This document shows positions 15,793-24,871 of a stretch of DNA of 64,000 bases, one piece after another. The translations under genes and the position numbers were made by a program. The notes under the pieces are model-generated. The model searched no databases and was not told where the DNA came from. It saw only the letters and a program-made list of their open reading frames with translations. Source of the DNA: Kineococcus rubinsiae (GTDB taxonomy: Bacteria; Actinomycetota; Actinomycetes; Actinomycetales; Kineococcaceae); contig NZ_VWPY01000021.1 in assembly GCF_011839805.1 (NCBI RefSeq), positions 1-64,000 of the forward strand, given 5' to 3'. Each line of letters begins with the position of its first letter. The first letter of the stretch is position 1.

Positions 15793-17157
15793 TCACTGAC
15801 CGCCGAAGGCGGTCACGTCGTCGCCCGTGAACTCCCCGAACGACCACGGCTGACCCGTCGCCTCCAGCACCGACCACCACAGGTCGCCGTGCGGGTCGAC
15901 CTGGTTGCGGGCCGAGACGGCCAGCGCGATGGGGATGTGCACGAACCGGCGGCGCCAGCGCCCCACGACCATGTTCGTCCGCCCGGCCATCGCGGCGTGG
16001 ACCGCGGCGTGCGCCAGGCGGATGCAGTAGACGCTGTCGTAGGGGTTCGCGGGCACGCTGCGGATGACGTAGCTGGGGTCGATGTAGCGCAGGTTGAGGT
16101 CCATGCCGTGGGCCTCGAAGTCGTCGCTGATGCACTGCCGCAGCAGGCGTCCGACGTCCTGGAGCTTCTTGTTGCCCGACGCGTCGCGGCCGCCGTCGTC
16201 GTCGAACAGCTCCTGCCCGGCCCCCTCGGCCGCGACGATCAGCGCGTGGCCCTGGGCCTGCACCTTGGCGCGGAGGTTCTCGAGGAAACCACCCGGGCCG
16301 TGCAGCTGGAACGGCACCTCGGGGATGAGGACGTAGTCCGCGTCGTTCTGCGCGAGCGCGGCGTAGCAGGCGATGAAGCCCGAGTGCCGGCCCATGAGCT
16401 TCACGACGCTGACGCCGTTGGGGGCCGTGCGCGCCTCGACCTTCGCCGACCGGATCGACCGCGTCGCCTCGGAGAAGGCGCTCTGGAACCCGAAGCTCTG
16501 GTCGATGAACGGGATGTCGTTGTCGATGGTCTTGGGGATGCCCACGACCGCGATGCGCTGCTGGCGGGACTTGATCTCCGCCGCGATGCGCTGGGCGCCG
16601 CGCATGGTGCCGTCGCCGCCGATGACGAAGAGGATGGAGATGCCCATCCGCTCGAGCGCGTCGACGATCTCCACCGGGTCCTGCTGGCCGCGCGAGGAGC
16701 CGAGGATCGTCCCGCCCTCGCCGTCGATGTTCTGCACGGCCTCGGGGGTGAGGTCGACGACGTCGTGGCCGTAGCGCGGGATGAACCCCTGGTAGCCGTT
16801 GCGGAAGCCGTGGATGCGCCGCACGCCGTAGTGGGTCGTCAGCTCCGTGACGAGGCCGCGGATGACGTTGTTGATGCCGGGGCACAGGCCGCCGCACGTG
16901 ACGATCCCGACGCGCACCTTGGACGGGTCGAAGAAGATCTTCTTGCGCGGGCCGGTGGGCTCCAGGCTCGGCAGGTCGGAGACGTCGCCGTCGCGGCTGC
17001 TGACCTTCGACAGCGTGTCGTCGAAGAGGATGCGGTCCGTCTCCTGGACGTAGTGCTGCGTCGTGCGACGGGCGTCCAGCCGGGGCGCCAGGGGCGAGTC
17101 CACGGTGCAGGCCCCCAGGGTCTCCACCGTGAAGTCGATGCCACTGCCGTTGTCCAT
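15793..17157 (-). CDS. 6-phosphofructokinase, long (plant/group III-like) form
   Basis: 454 residues, longer than the 320-residue E. coli enzyme because of a 90-residue N-terminal extension. The core shows VGIVTCGGLCPGINNVIRG, GGDGT, GIPKTIDNDI, the catalytic-loop acids, MGRHSGFIA and a distal substrate site. Gly after GGD points to ATP use, while Lys in PKTIDND is usual in PPi-type and plant ATP-type enzymes; the plant-like ATP group shows exactly this combination. It converts fructose 6-phosphate to fructose 1,6-bisphosphate. It stands 91 nt downstream of a GntR gene and may be read with it. Confidence 0.88.
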   Translation of the reverse strand: MDNGSGIDFTVETLGACTVDSPLAPRLDARRTTQHYVQETDRILFDDTLSKVSSRDGDVSDLPSLEPTGPRKKIFFDPSKVRVGIVTCGGLCPGINNVIRGLVTELTTHYGVRRIHGFRNGYQGFIPRYGHDVVDLTPEAVQNIDGEGGTILGSSRGQQDPVEIVDALERMGISILFVIGGDGTMRGAQRIAAEIKSRQQRIAVVGIPKTIDNDIPFIDQSFGFQSAFSEATRSIRSAKVEARTAPNGVSVVKLMGRHSGFIACYAALAQNDADYVLIPEVPFQLHGPGGFLENLRAKVQAQGHALIVAAEGAGQELFDDDGGRDASGNKKLQDVGRLLRQCISDDFEAHGMDLNLRYIDPSYVIRSVPANPYDSVYCIRLAHAAVHAAMAGRTNMVVGRWRRRFVHIPIALAVSARNQVDPHGDLWWSVLEATGQPWSFGEFTGDDVTAFGGQ

Positions 17158-17248
17158 GGGGGCGGTCTCTTCCTGTCCGGGCGGGCGTCGCGCCCATCAT
17201 CGGGCACGCCGGGGCTCCGGGTGCCCACGGGGTCGCCCACCGGCCGCG

Positions 17249-17617
17249 TCAGCCGCGGAGCGCCGCCGTGACGTAGCGCAGGGCGTCCTCGGCGGGGACG
17301 CCGAGCTGCCGGACGCGGTGCGCGTAGGCCGCCGCGGCCTCCTGCGCCAGCCGCCCGGTCGCGTCGCCCTGCGGGGCGACGAAGGAGCCGTTGCGGCCGC
17401 GGGTCTCGATGAAGCCGTCGGCCTCCAGCTCCCGGTAGGCGCGCGCGACGGTGTTGGGGGCGATGCCGAGGTCGTCGGCGAGGCTGCGCACCGTCGGCAG
17501 CCGGGAGCCTGCGACGAGCGTCCCGGCCCGCACGCCCTCCACGAGGGCCGCCTTGAGCTGCTCGTAGGGCGGGGTCGGCGAGGCGCCGTCGATGACGAGG
17601 CGGTCCACCCCGCTCAC
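17249..17617 (-). CDS. GntR-family regulator, YtrA-like (short effector tail)
   Basis: 122 residues: a GntR winged helix (PPYEQLKAALVEGVRAGTLV, RLPTVRSLADDLGIAPNTVARAYRELEADGFI) and only about 45 residues after it, the short form called YtrA. YtrA regulators commonly repress an adjacent transporter or membrane operon. The GTG at 17617 overlaps the stop of the CopD-CtaG fusion (GTGA), so it may sense something connected to copper or respiration (inference). An in-frame GTG at 17608 is an alternative start. Confidence 0.88.
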   Translation of the reverse strand: MSGVDRLVIDGASPTPPYEQLKAALVEGVRAGTLVAGSRLPTVRSLADDLGIAPNTVARAYRELEADGFIETRGRNGSFVAPQGDATGRLAQEAAAAYAHRVRQLGVPAEDALRYVTAALRG

Positions 17618-19728
17618 CCCTGGGCCGGCGGCCGCGGTGCGTCCTGCGGCGCCTCGCGCCCCACCTGCTGCCCCGCCTGCCGACCCGCCTGCTGCCCCGC
17701 CCCGCGCGGCCCGTCGTGCTGCGCCAGCCGCTCGAGCATGGCGTTGTAGTCCTGCAGCTCGCGGCCGCCGTCGCGCTCGGCGGCGCGGTCGGCCCGGCGG
17801 TTCTCGCGGGTGTCCGAGCGCGACCACCCGATGGCGACGCCCAGGACGAGGACCAGCGTCGGGAACTCGCCGATGCCCCAGGCGAAGTCGCCGCCGCGCT
17901 GCTGGTCGGCGAGCAGGTTGGCCGTGGGGTCGATCGCGGAGAACCAGTCGGGCGCCAGCAGGTCGGTGCCCTGCATGAGCGCGACGCCGAAGAAGGCGTG
18001 GAAGGCCATCGTCGCGAGCAGCAGGATCAGGCGCATCGGGTAGGCGGGGCGGTGCGCCCCGGGGTCGACGCCGATGAGCACGGAGGCGAAGAGGAACCCC
18101 GTCCCGAGGAAGTGGAACATCATCAGCTCGTGCCCGACGTGGGTGCGCAGGGCGAGCTCGAACAGCGGCGAGTAGTAGAAGACGATGAGGCTGCCGCCGA
18201 AGAGGACGGCCGCCACGACCGGGTGGCCGAGCACCGCCAGGTAGCGGGAGTGCACGACCGTGAGCAGCCACTCCCGGGCCCCGCGGGAGCCGTCGTGGCG
18301 CCGCTTGAGCGTCCGCATGGCCAGCGTGACGGGGGCGCCCAGGACGAGCATGGGCGGCACGACCATCGCGAGCAGCATGTGCTGGAGCATGTGCGTGCTG
18401 AAGCTGACGCGGCCGTACGCGGCGGCCCCGCCGCTGGTCACGAAGAACAGCGACAGGCAGCCGAGGACCCACCAGATCGTCCGCCCGACGGGCCAGCCGT
18501 CGCCGCGGCGGTGCAGCCGGGCGACCCCGAGCAGGTACAGGACCAGGCACAGGCCGGCGATGCAGATCCACAGCAGATCCGGGGACAGCTGCGTGAACCA
18601 GCGGCCCACGGTCAGCGGCGGCGGGACGGCCTCGCCGAGCAGGTTCTCGGCGGCCGAGGCGGTCGGGTCGTCGTCGGGCACGGGGGTGGGGCTGCGGCTC
18701 AGCGCGACGCCCAGGCCCATCGCCGCGGACATGAGCAGGAGCTCGGCGACCGCGATGCGGGCGAAGGCCCGCCGCGACGTCGCCAGCACGGGCAGGGTCC
18801 GGCGGCGGTGCCAGACGCCGAAGGCCCCGAGGGCGACGAGCGCGACGACCTTGAGGACGACGAGCACGCCGTAGGAGGAGGACAGGGCCGAGAAGCTGCC
18901 GAGGCGGACGGCCGCGTTGAGCACCCCGGACAGGGCCACGGCGGCGAAGGCCCACAGCGCGATGAGCGAGTAGCGGCCCGCCACGGTCACGAGGTCGACG
19001 CTGCGCTCCCCCTTGGCGGTGGCGCGGCCGGTGAGCGGCACGACGAGCAGCAGCACCGCGAGGCCGCCGACCCAGACGCTGACGCCGACGAGGTGCATGG
19101 CGAGGGAGCTGACGGCCGTCTCGTGGGAGGCGGAGCCCGACGCGTGCCCGGACAGGGACAGCGGCAGCAGCGCGACGACGGAGGCGACGGCCCCGGCGGC
19201 GGCACCGCCGGCGCTGGTCACGGCGGCGCCGATGGTCGCGACGACCGCGGCCAGGACGGTGGTGACGAGCAGGGCGCGGCCGAGGTCGATCTGCTGCGCG
19301 AACTGCGCGAACTGCGCCCCGAACCCGGCGGCCCCCGGGGCCGCGCCGATCACGTCCATGGCGGTGAGCACGAGGACGAAGAGGGCGGCCACGGCCCACA
19401 GGCCCGCGGCGACCGCCCCGACCCGCACGGCGCGCGTCCACGCCGGGCTGGGGTGGGGCAGGACGACGGCGGCGACGACGAAGCCGCCGACGGTCAGCGC
19501 CGCGGCGAGGTCGTGGACGGTGCGGGCGATCGGCAGGCCGTAGCGCACGAGCGCGCCCGGGTCGCCCAGCACCGAGCGGTCGAGGCCGCCGGAGGAGGCG
19601 AGGGCGAGCAGGAGCACGGCGAGGGCGGCGCACAGGCTCGCGACGGCCGTCGCGGCACCGGCCGTCAGGGGGCTGGTGGTGGCGGGGGTCCCGGAGCGCT
19701 CGCGCGTTCCTCGCAGGGGGGCAGACAC
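17614..19728 (-). CDS. CopD-CtaG fusion membrane protein (copper / cytochrome oxidase assembly)
   Basis: 704 residues with about 15 hydrophobic helices. The N-terminal half has the copper-resistance D pattern (ARTVHDLAAALTVGG and HLVGVSVWVGGLAVLL). The C-terminal half has the CtaG/caa3-assembly features STHMLQHMLLAMVVPPMLVLGAP and HFLGTGFLFASVLIGVDP, with conserved His in MLQHM and HELMMFHF. Fusion of copper import and cytochrome c oxidase copper delivery is a common actinobacterial design. A Gln/Arg-rich tail (about 660-704) is probably cytosolic. The GTG at 19728 has a poor ribosome site; no better start is visible. Confidence 0.88.
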   Translation of the reverse strand: MSAPLRGTRERSGTPATTSPLTAGAATAVASLCAALAVLLLALASSGGLDRSVLGDPGALVRYGLPIARTVHDLAAALTVGGFVVAAVVLPHPSPAWTRAVRVGAVAAGLWAVAALFVLVLTAMDVIGAAPGAAGFGAQFAQFAQQIDLGRALLVTTVLAAVVATIGAAVTSAGGAAAGAVASVVALLPLSLSGHASGSASHETAVSSLAMHLVGVSVWVGGLAVLLLVVPLTGRATAKGERSVDLVTVAGRYSLIALWAFAAVALSGVLNAAVRLGSFSALSSSYGVLVVLKVVALVALGAFGVWHRRRTLPVLATSRRAFARIAVAELLLMSAAMGLGVALSRSPTPVPDDDPTASAAENLLGEAVPPPLTVGRWFTQLSPDLLWICIAGLCLVLYLLGVARLHRRGDGWPVGRTIWWVLGCLSLFFVTSGGAAAYGRVSFSTHMLQHMLLAMVVPPMLVLGAPVTLAMRTLKRRHDGSRGAREWLLTVVHSRYLAVLGHPVVAAVLFGGSLIVFYYSPLFELALRTHVGHELMMFHFLGTGFLFASVLIGVDPGAHRPAYPMRLILLLATMAFHAFFGVALMQGTDLLAPDWFSAIDPTANLLADQQRGGDFAWGIGEFPTLVLVLGVAIGWSRSDTRENRRADRAAERDGGRELQDYNAMLERLAQHDGPRGAGQQAGRQAGQQVGREAPQDAPRPPAQG

Positions 19729-19808
19729 GTCACCAGGGTAGGTCGGCCTGCGCACCCCGGCGCGGGCCGGTCGGGTGCCGGGTCGGGGGCCCGGGGAGGA
19801 GCGGTGGC

Positions 19809-20321
19809 TCAGGCGGTGGCGCGGCCGGCGCGGACCGGGGCGAGGCCCGTGAGCACGTCGAACCAGACGGTCTTGCCGAGCGGGGACAGGTCGACGCCGT
19901 GGCGGTCGGCGAGCGCCTCGACGAGGGTCATCCCGCGGCCGGTGAGCGCGTCGGGGTCCAGGTCGCCGCGGTGCGGCAGGCGGGTGTTCTCGTCGCCCAC
20001 CCCCACGCGGACGCGGGAGCCGACGCGGCCGAGGCGGAGGACGACCTCGCTGCGCCCGTGCAGGACGGCGTTGGTCACGAGCTCGGCGGTCAGGAGGAGG
20101 AGGGTGTCGACGACATCGCCGATGATCCCCTGCTCGATGCACCAGTCGGCGACCACGTGGCGCGCAGCGCGCGACGACGTGGGCTCGGGCGCCAGGGTGG
20201 TGACGCGCGACCAGTCCTCGAATGACACAGAGTGACTCTCCCGGTACATAGGGTCATTCGCCACGCTAGCGCAGGCGTCGGAGCGACGGGTGCCCCGGAG
20301 TGGCGTGACCTGAGCTGACAT
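19809..20321 (-). CDS. ATP-binding regulatory protein, RsbW-like HATPase
   Basis: 170 residues. A single HATPase_c_2 domain (about 50-165) shows the N-box ELVTNAVLHG, VGVGDENTRLP and GRGMTLVEALADRHGV. Single-domain proteins of this kind act as anti-sigma kinases or as partners of PP2C phosphatases; actinobacteria have many. No catalytic partner is adjacent, so the target is unknown. I chose the ATG at 20321 for its GGAGGGG ribosome site 6 nt away. It is divergent from the MarR-exporter pair. Confidence 0.85.
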   Translation of the reverse strand: MSAQVTPLRGTRRSDACASVANDPMYRESHSVSFEDWSRVTTLAPEPTSSRAARHVVADWCIEQGIIGDVVDTLLLLTAELVTNAVLHGRSEVVLRLGRVGSRVRVGVGDENTRLPHRGDLDPDALTGRGMTLVEALADRHGVDLSPLGKTVWFDVLTGLAPVRAGRATA

Positions 20322-20350
20322 CGACGACCCCTCCGGAACGGTGCCCGTTG

Positions 20351-20362
20351 GCAACTTGTTGC
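20351..20362. promoter_or_regulatory. Candidate MarR-type palindrome (GCAAC-TT-GTTGC)
   Basis: A perfect 12-bp palindrome-like site with a 2-bp centre in the region between the HATPase gene and the marR-exporter operon, 214 nt before the marR start and 29 nt upstream of the HATPase start. Confidence 0.45.
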
Positions 20363-20576
20363 GTGTAGCATCCAATGACAGGACCCTGGGGAGCAGCGCC
20401 CGAGGGGTACTTCGCGAGCGCGAGCTTGAGCGTTACACCACGCGAGCGACGCACGACCGCGCGACACACCACAGCACTCCTCCGGGCCACCCGGACGGGT
20501 GCGCTCCCTCCCGCACCACCGACCGACCCGAGGACCAGCCCCTGATGCTCCCCGCCTCCTCCCCGCAGGCGACCCG

Positions 20577-21164
20577 GTGACCACGGCCACCGACGCCCCG
20601 CGCGACACCGACCCGGCGGACCCCGCCGCCTGCCTGCCGCCCGGCAGCCGCCTCGCGGGTGGTCCGGTCGCGGGCCTCGCCGTGCAGCTGACCCGGCAGA
20701 TCCGTGCCCTCCACGGGGTCAAGGCCGTGATGGCTCGTGACGAGACAGATGCGGAGCGGGCCATGCACACGGTCCTGCTCGTGCTGTCGGACACGGGGCC
20801 CCAGCGCGTTACCGCGCTCGCGGAGCGCCTCGCGACCGACCCGTCCACCACCAGCCGGCAGGCGGCCGAGCTCGTCAAGCGCGGGCTGCTGCAGCGCCTG
20901 CCCGACCCCGACGACCGGCGCGCCGGGCTGCTCGCCGTCACGAGCGAGGGTCTCGACGTCGCCCACGCCATGCGCGAGCGCCGCCACGACCTCCTCGCCC
21001 ACGCGCTGCACGACTGGTCGGACTCCGACGTCGAGGCGCTGGGCGACTACCTCGGGCGCCTCGCGGACTCCCTCGAGCGCACCCGCACCGAGCTGACCAC
21101 CGGCACCCGCCCCGCCACCCCCGGCCGACCCGCGGCCACCGACCACGTCGAGGAGACCGCATGA
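20577..21164 (+). CDS. MarR-family regulator of an adjacent exporter
   Basis: 195 residues. The winged helix reads HTVLLVLSDTGPQRVTALAERLATDPSTTSRQAAELVKRGLLQRLPDPDDRRAGLLAVT with helices on both sides. GTG at 20577 gives a sensible N-terminus; the ribosome site is weak. The stop overlaps the ATG of the DHA2 exporter (ATGA), the classic emrR/emrB-like arrangement in which the MarR protein represses a drug pump until ligand binds. Confidence 0.88.
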   Translation: MTTATDAPRDTDPADPAACLPPGSRLAGGPVAGLAVQLTRQIRALHGVKAVMARDETDAERAMHTVLLVLSDTGPQRVTALAERLATDPSTTSRQAAELVKRGLLQRLPDPDDRRAGLLAVTSEGLDVAHAMRERRHDLLAHALHDWSDSDVEALGDYLGRLADSLERTRTELTTGTRPATPGRPAATDHVEETA

Positions 21165-23269
21165 GCACCACCACCGCGGGGCCGGCGCCGACCGCCGCCC
21201 CGCAGTTCACCCACCGGCAGATCCTGGCGATCCTCTCCGGCCTGCTGCTGGGCATGTTCCTGGCCGCCCTGGACCAGACCGTCGTCGCGACCGCGATCCG
21301 CACGATCGCCGACGACCTCGACGGGTTCTCCCTCCAGGCGTGGGCGACGACGGCGTTCCTCATCACCTCGACGATCTCGACGCCGCTGTACGGCAAGCTC
21401 TCCGACATGTACGGGCGCCGCCCGTTCTTCATCGCGGCGATCGTCATCTTCGTCATCGGCTCCGCGCTGTGCGCGCTGTCGACCTCGATGTACATGCTCG
21501 CGGCCTTCCGCGCCCTGCAGGGCCTCGGCGCCGGCGGCCTGATGTCGCTCGCGCTGACGATCATCGCGGACATCGTCCCGGCCCGTGAGCGCGCCCGCTA
21601 CCAGGCGTACTTCATGGCCGTCTTCGGCACCTCGAGCGTCCTCGGCCCCGTCGCCGGCGGGTTCTTCTCCGGCCAGGACACGCTCCTCGGCTTCACCGGC
21701 TGGCGCTGGATCTTCCTGATCAACGTGCCGCTCGGCGCGCTCGCCCTGCTCGTCGTGGTCCGCAACCTCAAGCTGCCCAAGCGCTCCACCAAGCACCGCA
21801 TCGACTGGCCCGGCGCGCTCACGCTCGTCATGACCCTGGTGCCGCTGCTGATCGTCGCCGAGCAGGGCCGCATCTGGGGCTGGGGCGACACCAAGTCGCT
21901 GATCTGCTACGCCATCGGGGCCGTCGGCCTGATCGGCTTCCTCCTCGCCGAGCGCGCCTACGGCGACGAGGCCCTGCTGCCGCTGCGCATGTTCAAGGGC
22001 CGCACGTTCTTCGTCGGCAGCCTCGGCAGCCTGATCCTCGGCATGGGGATGTTCGGCGCCCTCGCCGTCCTGCCGCAGTACCTGCAGGTCGTCAAGGGTT
22101 CCTCGCCGACCGTCGGCGGGCTGCAGATGCTCCCGCTCGTCCTGGGCATCATGAGCGCGAGCTTCGCCTCCGGTCAGATCATCAGCCGCACCGGGAAGTA
22201 CAAGCCGCTGCCCGTCGTCGGCACCGGCCTCATGGTCCTCGCGCTGTTCCTGTTCAGCCGCGTCGAGGCCGACACCCCGATCTGGCAGACGATGATCGTC
22301 ATGCTGCTCATGGGCTGGGGCCTCGGCGGCAACATGCAGCCGATCATCCTGGCCGTGCAGAACGCCGCGAACCCCCGCGAGATCGGGGTGGCGACGTCGT
22401 CGGTCACGTTCTTCCGCCAGATGGGCGGGACGCTCGGCACCGCCGTGTTCCTGTCGATCCTGTTCTCCTCGCTCGGCGGCAACATCTCCTCGCAGTACCA
22501 GGCCGCCGCGGGCACCCCGGCGTTCACCGCGGGGCTGCAGTCGGCGAACCTCGACCAAGCCGGGCTGCAGCAGGTCCTGGCCCGCGCCACCGACAACACC
22601 TCGGTGCTGTCGACCCTGCCGGACGCGGTGAGCTACCCGTTCAAGCTCGGCTTCACCGACTCCACGAGCCTGATCTACCTCGTCGCCGCGCTCGTCATGA
22701 TCATCGGCCTCATCACGATGTTCTTCCTACCCAGCATCCCGCTGCGCCGCACCACGGCGAGCTCCGCTCCCGAGGGCGCGGCCCCGCAGGCCGCCGAGGC
22801 CGGTGCCGCCCCGACCGCGGCCGCGGGGGCGCCCGTCTCCCCGACCGTGGACGGCCGGGCGGACACCGCCTCCTCCCCCGGGAGCGTGACCTCCCCGTCC
22901 GGGACCACGACCGCCGGGACGGACTCCACCTCGACCGCAGGTCCCACCGACCCGGCGGAGCTCGCCGAGCGCCTGGGCCGCGGCGTCCAGCGGGCGAAGG
23001 ACGCCCAGCGCGCCGTCGTCGAGCTGGCCGAGGAGACCGCCCGCCGCGAGGCGGCGTTCGACGCGGCCGTCGCGGAGCTGCGCCACCTCGGCCTGGACGA
23101 GTCCTCCATCGAGGCCGCCCTCGGTGAGGACGCGGCGACCGTCCGCGGCCGCCACGCCGGCCACGTCGACCCCGCGCCGGCCCCGGCCGCCGCGCGGCCG
23201 TCCACCGGGGACATCCCCGCGGAGCGGATCCCCGCCCCGCAGCGCGACGCGCTGGGCGTGCAGCGCTGA
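21161..23269 (+). CDS. DHA2-family (EmrB/QacA) MFS drug exporter with long C-terminal tail
   Basis: 702 residues. Fourteen membrane helices fill 15-525. Motif A-like GKLSDMYGRRPFF, motif B-like LQGLGAGGLMSLALTI and motif C-like VFGTSSVLGPVAGGF mark a 14-TMS proton-driven drug exporter. After the last helix there is an unusual 175-residue tail: Ala/Thr/Pro/Ser low complexity, then a charged helix (about 605-670) predicted by eye to be coiled coil. Such tails are common in actinobacterial pumps but their role is unknown. It is translationally coupled to marR. Confidence 0.92.
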   Translation: MSTTTAGPAPTAAPQFTHRQILAILSGLLLGMFLAALDQTVVATAIRTIADDLDGFSLQAWATTAFLITSTISTPLYGKLSDMYGRRPFFIAAIVIFVIGSALCALSTSMYMLAAFRALQGLGAGGLMSLALTIIADIVPARERARYQAYFMAVFGTSSVLGPVAGGFFSGQDTLLGFTGWRWIFLINVPLGALALLVVVRNLKLPKRSTKHRIDWPGALTLVMTLVPLLIVAEQGRIWGWGDTKSLICYAIGAVGLIGFLLAERAYGDEALLPLRMFKGRTFFVGSLGSLILGMGMFGALAVLPQYLQVVKGSSPTVGGLQMLPLVLGIMSASFASGQIISRTGKYKPLPVVGTGLMVLALFLFSRVEADTPIWQTMIVMLLMGWGLGGNMQPIILAVQNAANPREIGVATSSVTFFRQMGGTLGTAVFLSILFSSLGGNISSQYQAAAGTPAFTAGLQSANLDQAGLQQVLARATDNTSVLSTLPDAVSYPFKLGFTDSTSLIYLVAALVMIIGLITMFFLPSIPLRRTTASSAPEGAAPQAAEAGAAPTAAAGAPVSPTVDGRADTASSPGSVTSPSGTTTAGTDSTSTAGPTDPAELAERLGRGVQRAKDAQRAVVELAEETARREAAFDAAVAELRHLGLDESSIEAALGEDAATVRGRHAGHVDPAPAPAAARPSTGDIPAERIPAPQRDALGVQR

Positions 23270-23284
23270 CGTCCGGCACTCCGC

Positions 23285-23323
23285 ACGACGACGGCCCCCG
23301 GGGAACCCGGGGGCCGTCGTCGT
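23285..23323. terminator. Strong hairpin after the exporter
   Basis: Eighteen-base perfect arms (23285-23302 and 23306-23323; left arm begins ACGACGACGG) with the 3-nt loop GAA, 15 nt after the exporter stop. It is the longest perfect stem in the window. Confidence 0.75.
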
Positions 23324-23368
23324 CTCCGTGGCGTCGCAGGATCGTGGCGATCACTATGCGTATGTGCT

Positions 23369-24871
23369 TTGCTACTGCGCGTGCTTCACGGAACCGCGTC
23401 GTCCTCTCCCGCAGCGTCTCCGGCCCGGGTGCGGCGTCGCGGCCGGCACCGGTCCGCCTCCCTCACCCCGGCGCTGCTGGCGCCCGCCGTCCTCGCCGCC
23501 GCCGCCGTCCTCGCGCCCGCGGGCGCGACGGCGGCACCCCAGGTGCAGCGCCTCGCCCGGGCCACGCCGGGCGTCGAGGCCGAGCGCCTGGCGCTGCCCT
23601 CCTCGGCGGGGCTCGTCACTCAGGAGGCCGGGGCCTCCGGCGGTGCCGGGCTGCTGATCTGGTCGGACGCCGCGGCCACGGGTCCCCTCACGACGAGCGC
23701 CGCGACGTCCGGGCTGAGCGTCGTCGCCCGCGGCGACCAGTGCCAGGGCGCCCCGAGCATGACGGTGAGCGTCGACGGTCGCGCCGCGGGAACCGTCGCG
23801 GTCGCCGCCACCACGTGGACGAGCTACGCGCTGCCCGGCAGCTGGGGTCCCGGGGCGCACCGCGTCTCCGTCGCCTTCGGCAACGACGCGCAGGCCGCCG
23901 GCTGCGACCGCAACCTCCGCGTGGACCGGGTGTCCATGCCGGCGACCGCCTCCGCACCGGTGCCGCCACCCGCCACCGCCCCCGTGACCGGCAGCCCGCT
24001 GGCCGGTGCCCGCTTCTGGGTCGACCCGAGCTCCAACGCCCGCCAGGAGGCGGCCCGCCGCTCCGATGACGCGGCCGCGCGCACGGCCCTGCTGCGCATC
24101 GCCGACCAGCCGAACGCCGAGTGGATCGGCGACTGGGTGCCCACGTCCTCGGTCGCCTCGCGCGTCGCCTCGGTCGTGGCGGCCGGGCGCAGCGCAGGGA
24201 CGGTGCCCGTCCTCGTGCTGTACGCGGTCCCCCACCGCGACTGCGGCAGCTACTCCGCCGGCGGCCTGCGCGACACCGCGGCCTACGCCGCCTGGGTGCG
24301 GCAGGTGCGCGCCGGCCTGGGCACGGGCCGCGCGGTCGTCGTCGTCGAACCCGACGCCCTGGCGCAGCTGGACTGCCTGCCGAGCGACGCCGACCGGCGG
24401 GCGCGCACCGCGGCCCTGAAGGACGCCGTCGGCGTCCTCGCCGGCGCCCCGGGTGCCGTCACCTACCTCGACGCGGGGACCTCGCGCTGGATCGCCGCCG
24501 ACGCCATGGCGCAGCGGCTGCGCGACGCGGGCGTGGCGCAGGCCCGCGGCTTCTCGCTCAACGTGTCGAACTTCGGCTGGACCGACGCGGAGGCCGCCTA
24601 CGGCGACCAGCTGGTCGCGCGGCTGCCCGGCAGCCACTACGTGGTCGACACCAGCCGCAACGGGCGCGGGCCCGGGGACACGTGGTGCAACCCCGCCGGG
24701 CGCGCCCTCGGCCCCGTCCCGACGAGCTCCACGGGCCGGGCGAACGCCGACGCCTACCTCTGGGTCAAGCGCGTCGGGGAGAGCGACGGCGAGTGCGGCC
24801 GCGGCGAACCCGCGGCGGGCACCTGGTGGCCGGACTACGCGATCGGGCTCAGCCTGCGGGCGGCGGGCTGA
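23369..24871 (+). CDS. Secreted GH6 endoglucanase/cellobiohydrolase with N-terminal carbohydrate-binding domain
   Basis: Up to 500 residues. A twin-Arg-poor, Arg-rich and hydrophobic N-terminus (SLTPALLAPAVLAAAAVLA) looks like a signal peptide with AxA cleavage near TAA. A beta-rich domain (about 60-190; two Cys, ending NLRVDRVSM) resembles CBM36/60-type xylan- or glucan-binding modules. GH6 fills 210-500, with VVVVEPDALAQLDC carrying the expected general-acid Asp, YLDAGTSRWI, NVSNF, DTSRNGRGPGDTWCNP and LWVKRVGESDGEC. It cleaves beta-1,4-glucan with inversion. The start is uncertain: TTG 23369, GTG 23381 or GTG 23429, none with a clear ribosome site. Its last 23 bases overlap cslZ. Confidence 0.85.
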   Translation: MLLRVLHGTASSSPAASPARVRRRGRHRSASLTPALLAPAVLAAAAVLAPAGATAAPQVQRLARATPGVEAERLALPSSAGLVTQEAGASGGAGLLIWSDAAATGPLTTSAATSGLSVVARGDQCQGAPSMTVSVDGRAAGTVAVAATTWTSYALPGSWGPGAHRVSVAFGNDAQAAGCDRNLRVDRVSMPATASAPVPPPATAPVTGSPLAGARFWVDPSSNARQEAARRSDDAAARTALLRIADQPNAEWIGDWVPTSSVASRVASVVAAGRSAGTVPVLVLYAVPHRDCGSYSAGGLRDTAAYAAWVRQVRAGLGTGRAVVVVEPDALAQLDCLPSDADRRARTAALKDAVGVLAGAPGAVTYLDAGTSRWIAADAMAQRLRDAGVAQARGFSLNVSNFGWTDAEAAYGDQLVARLPGSHYVVDTSRNGRGPGDTWCNPAGRALGPVPTSSTGRANADAYLWVKRVGESDGECGRGEPAAGTWWPDYAIGLSLRAAG

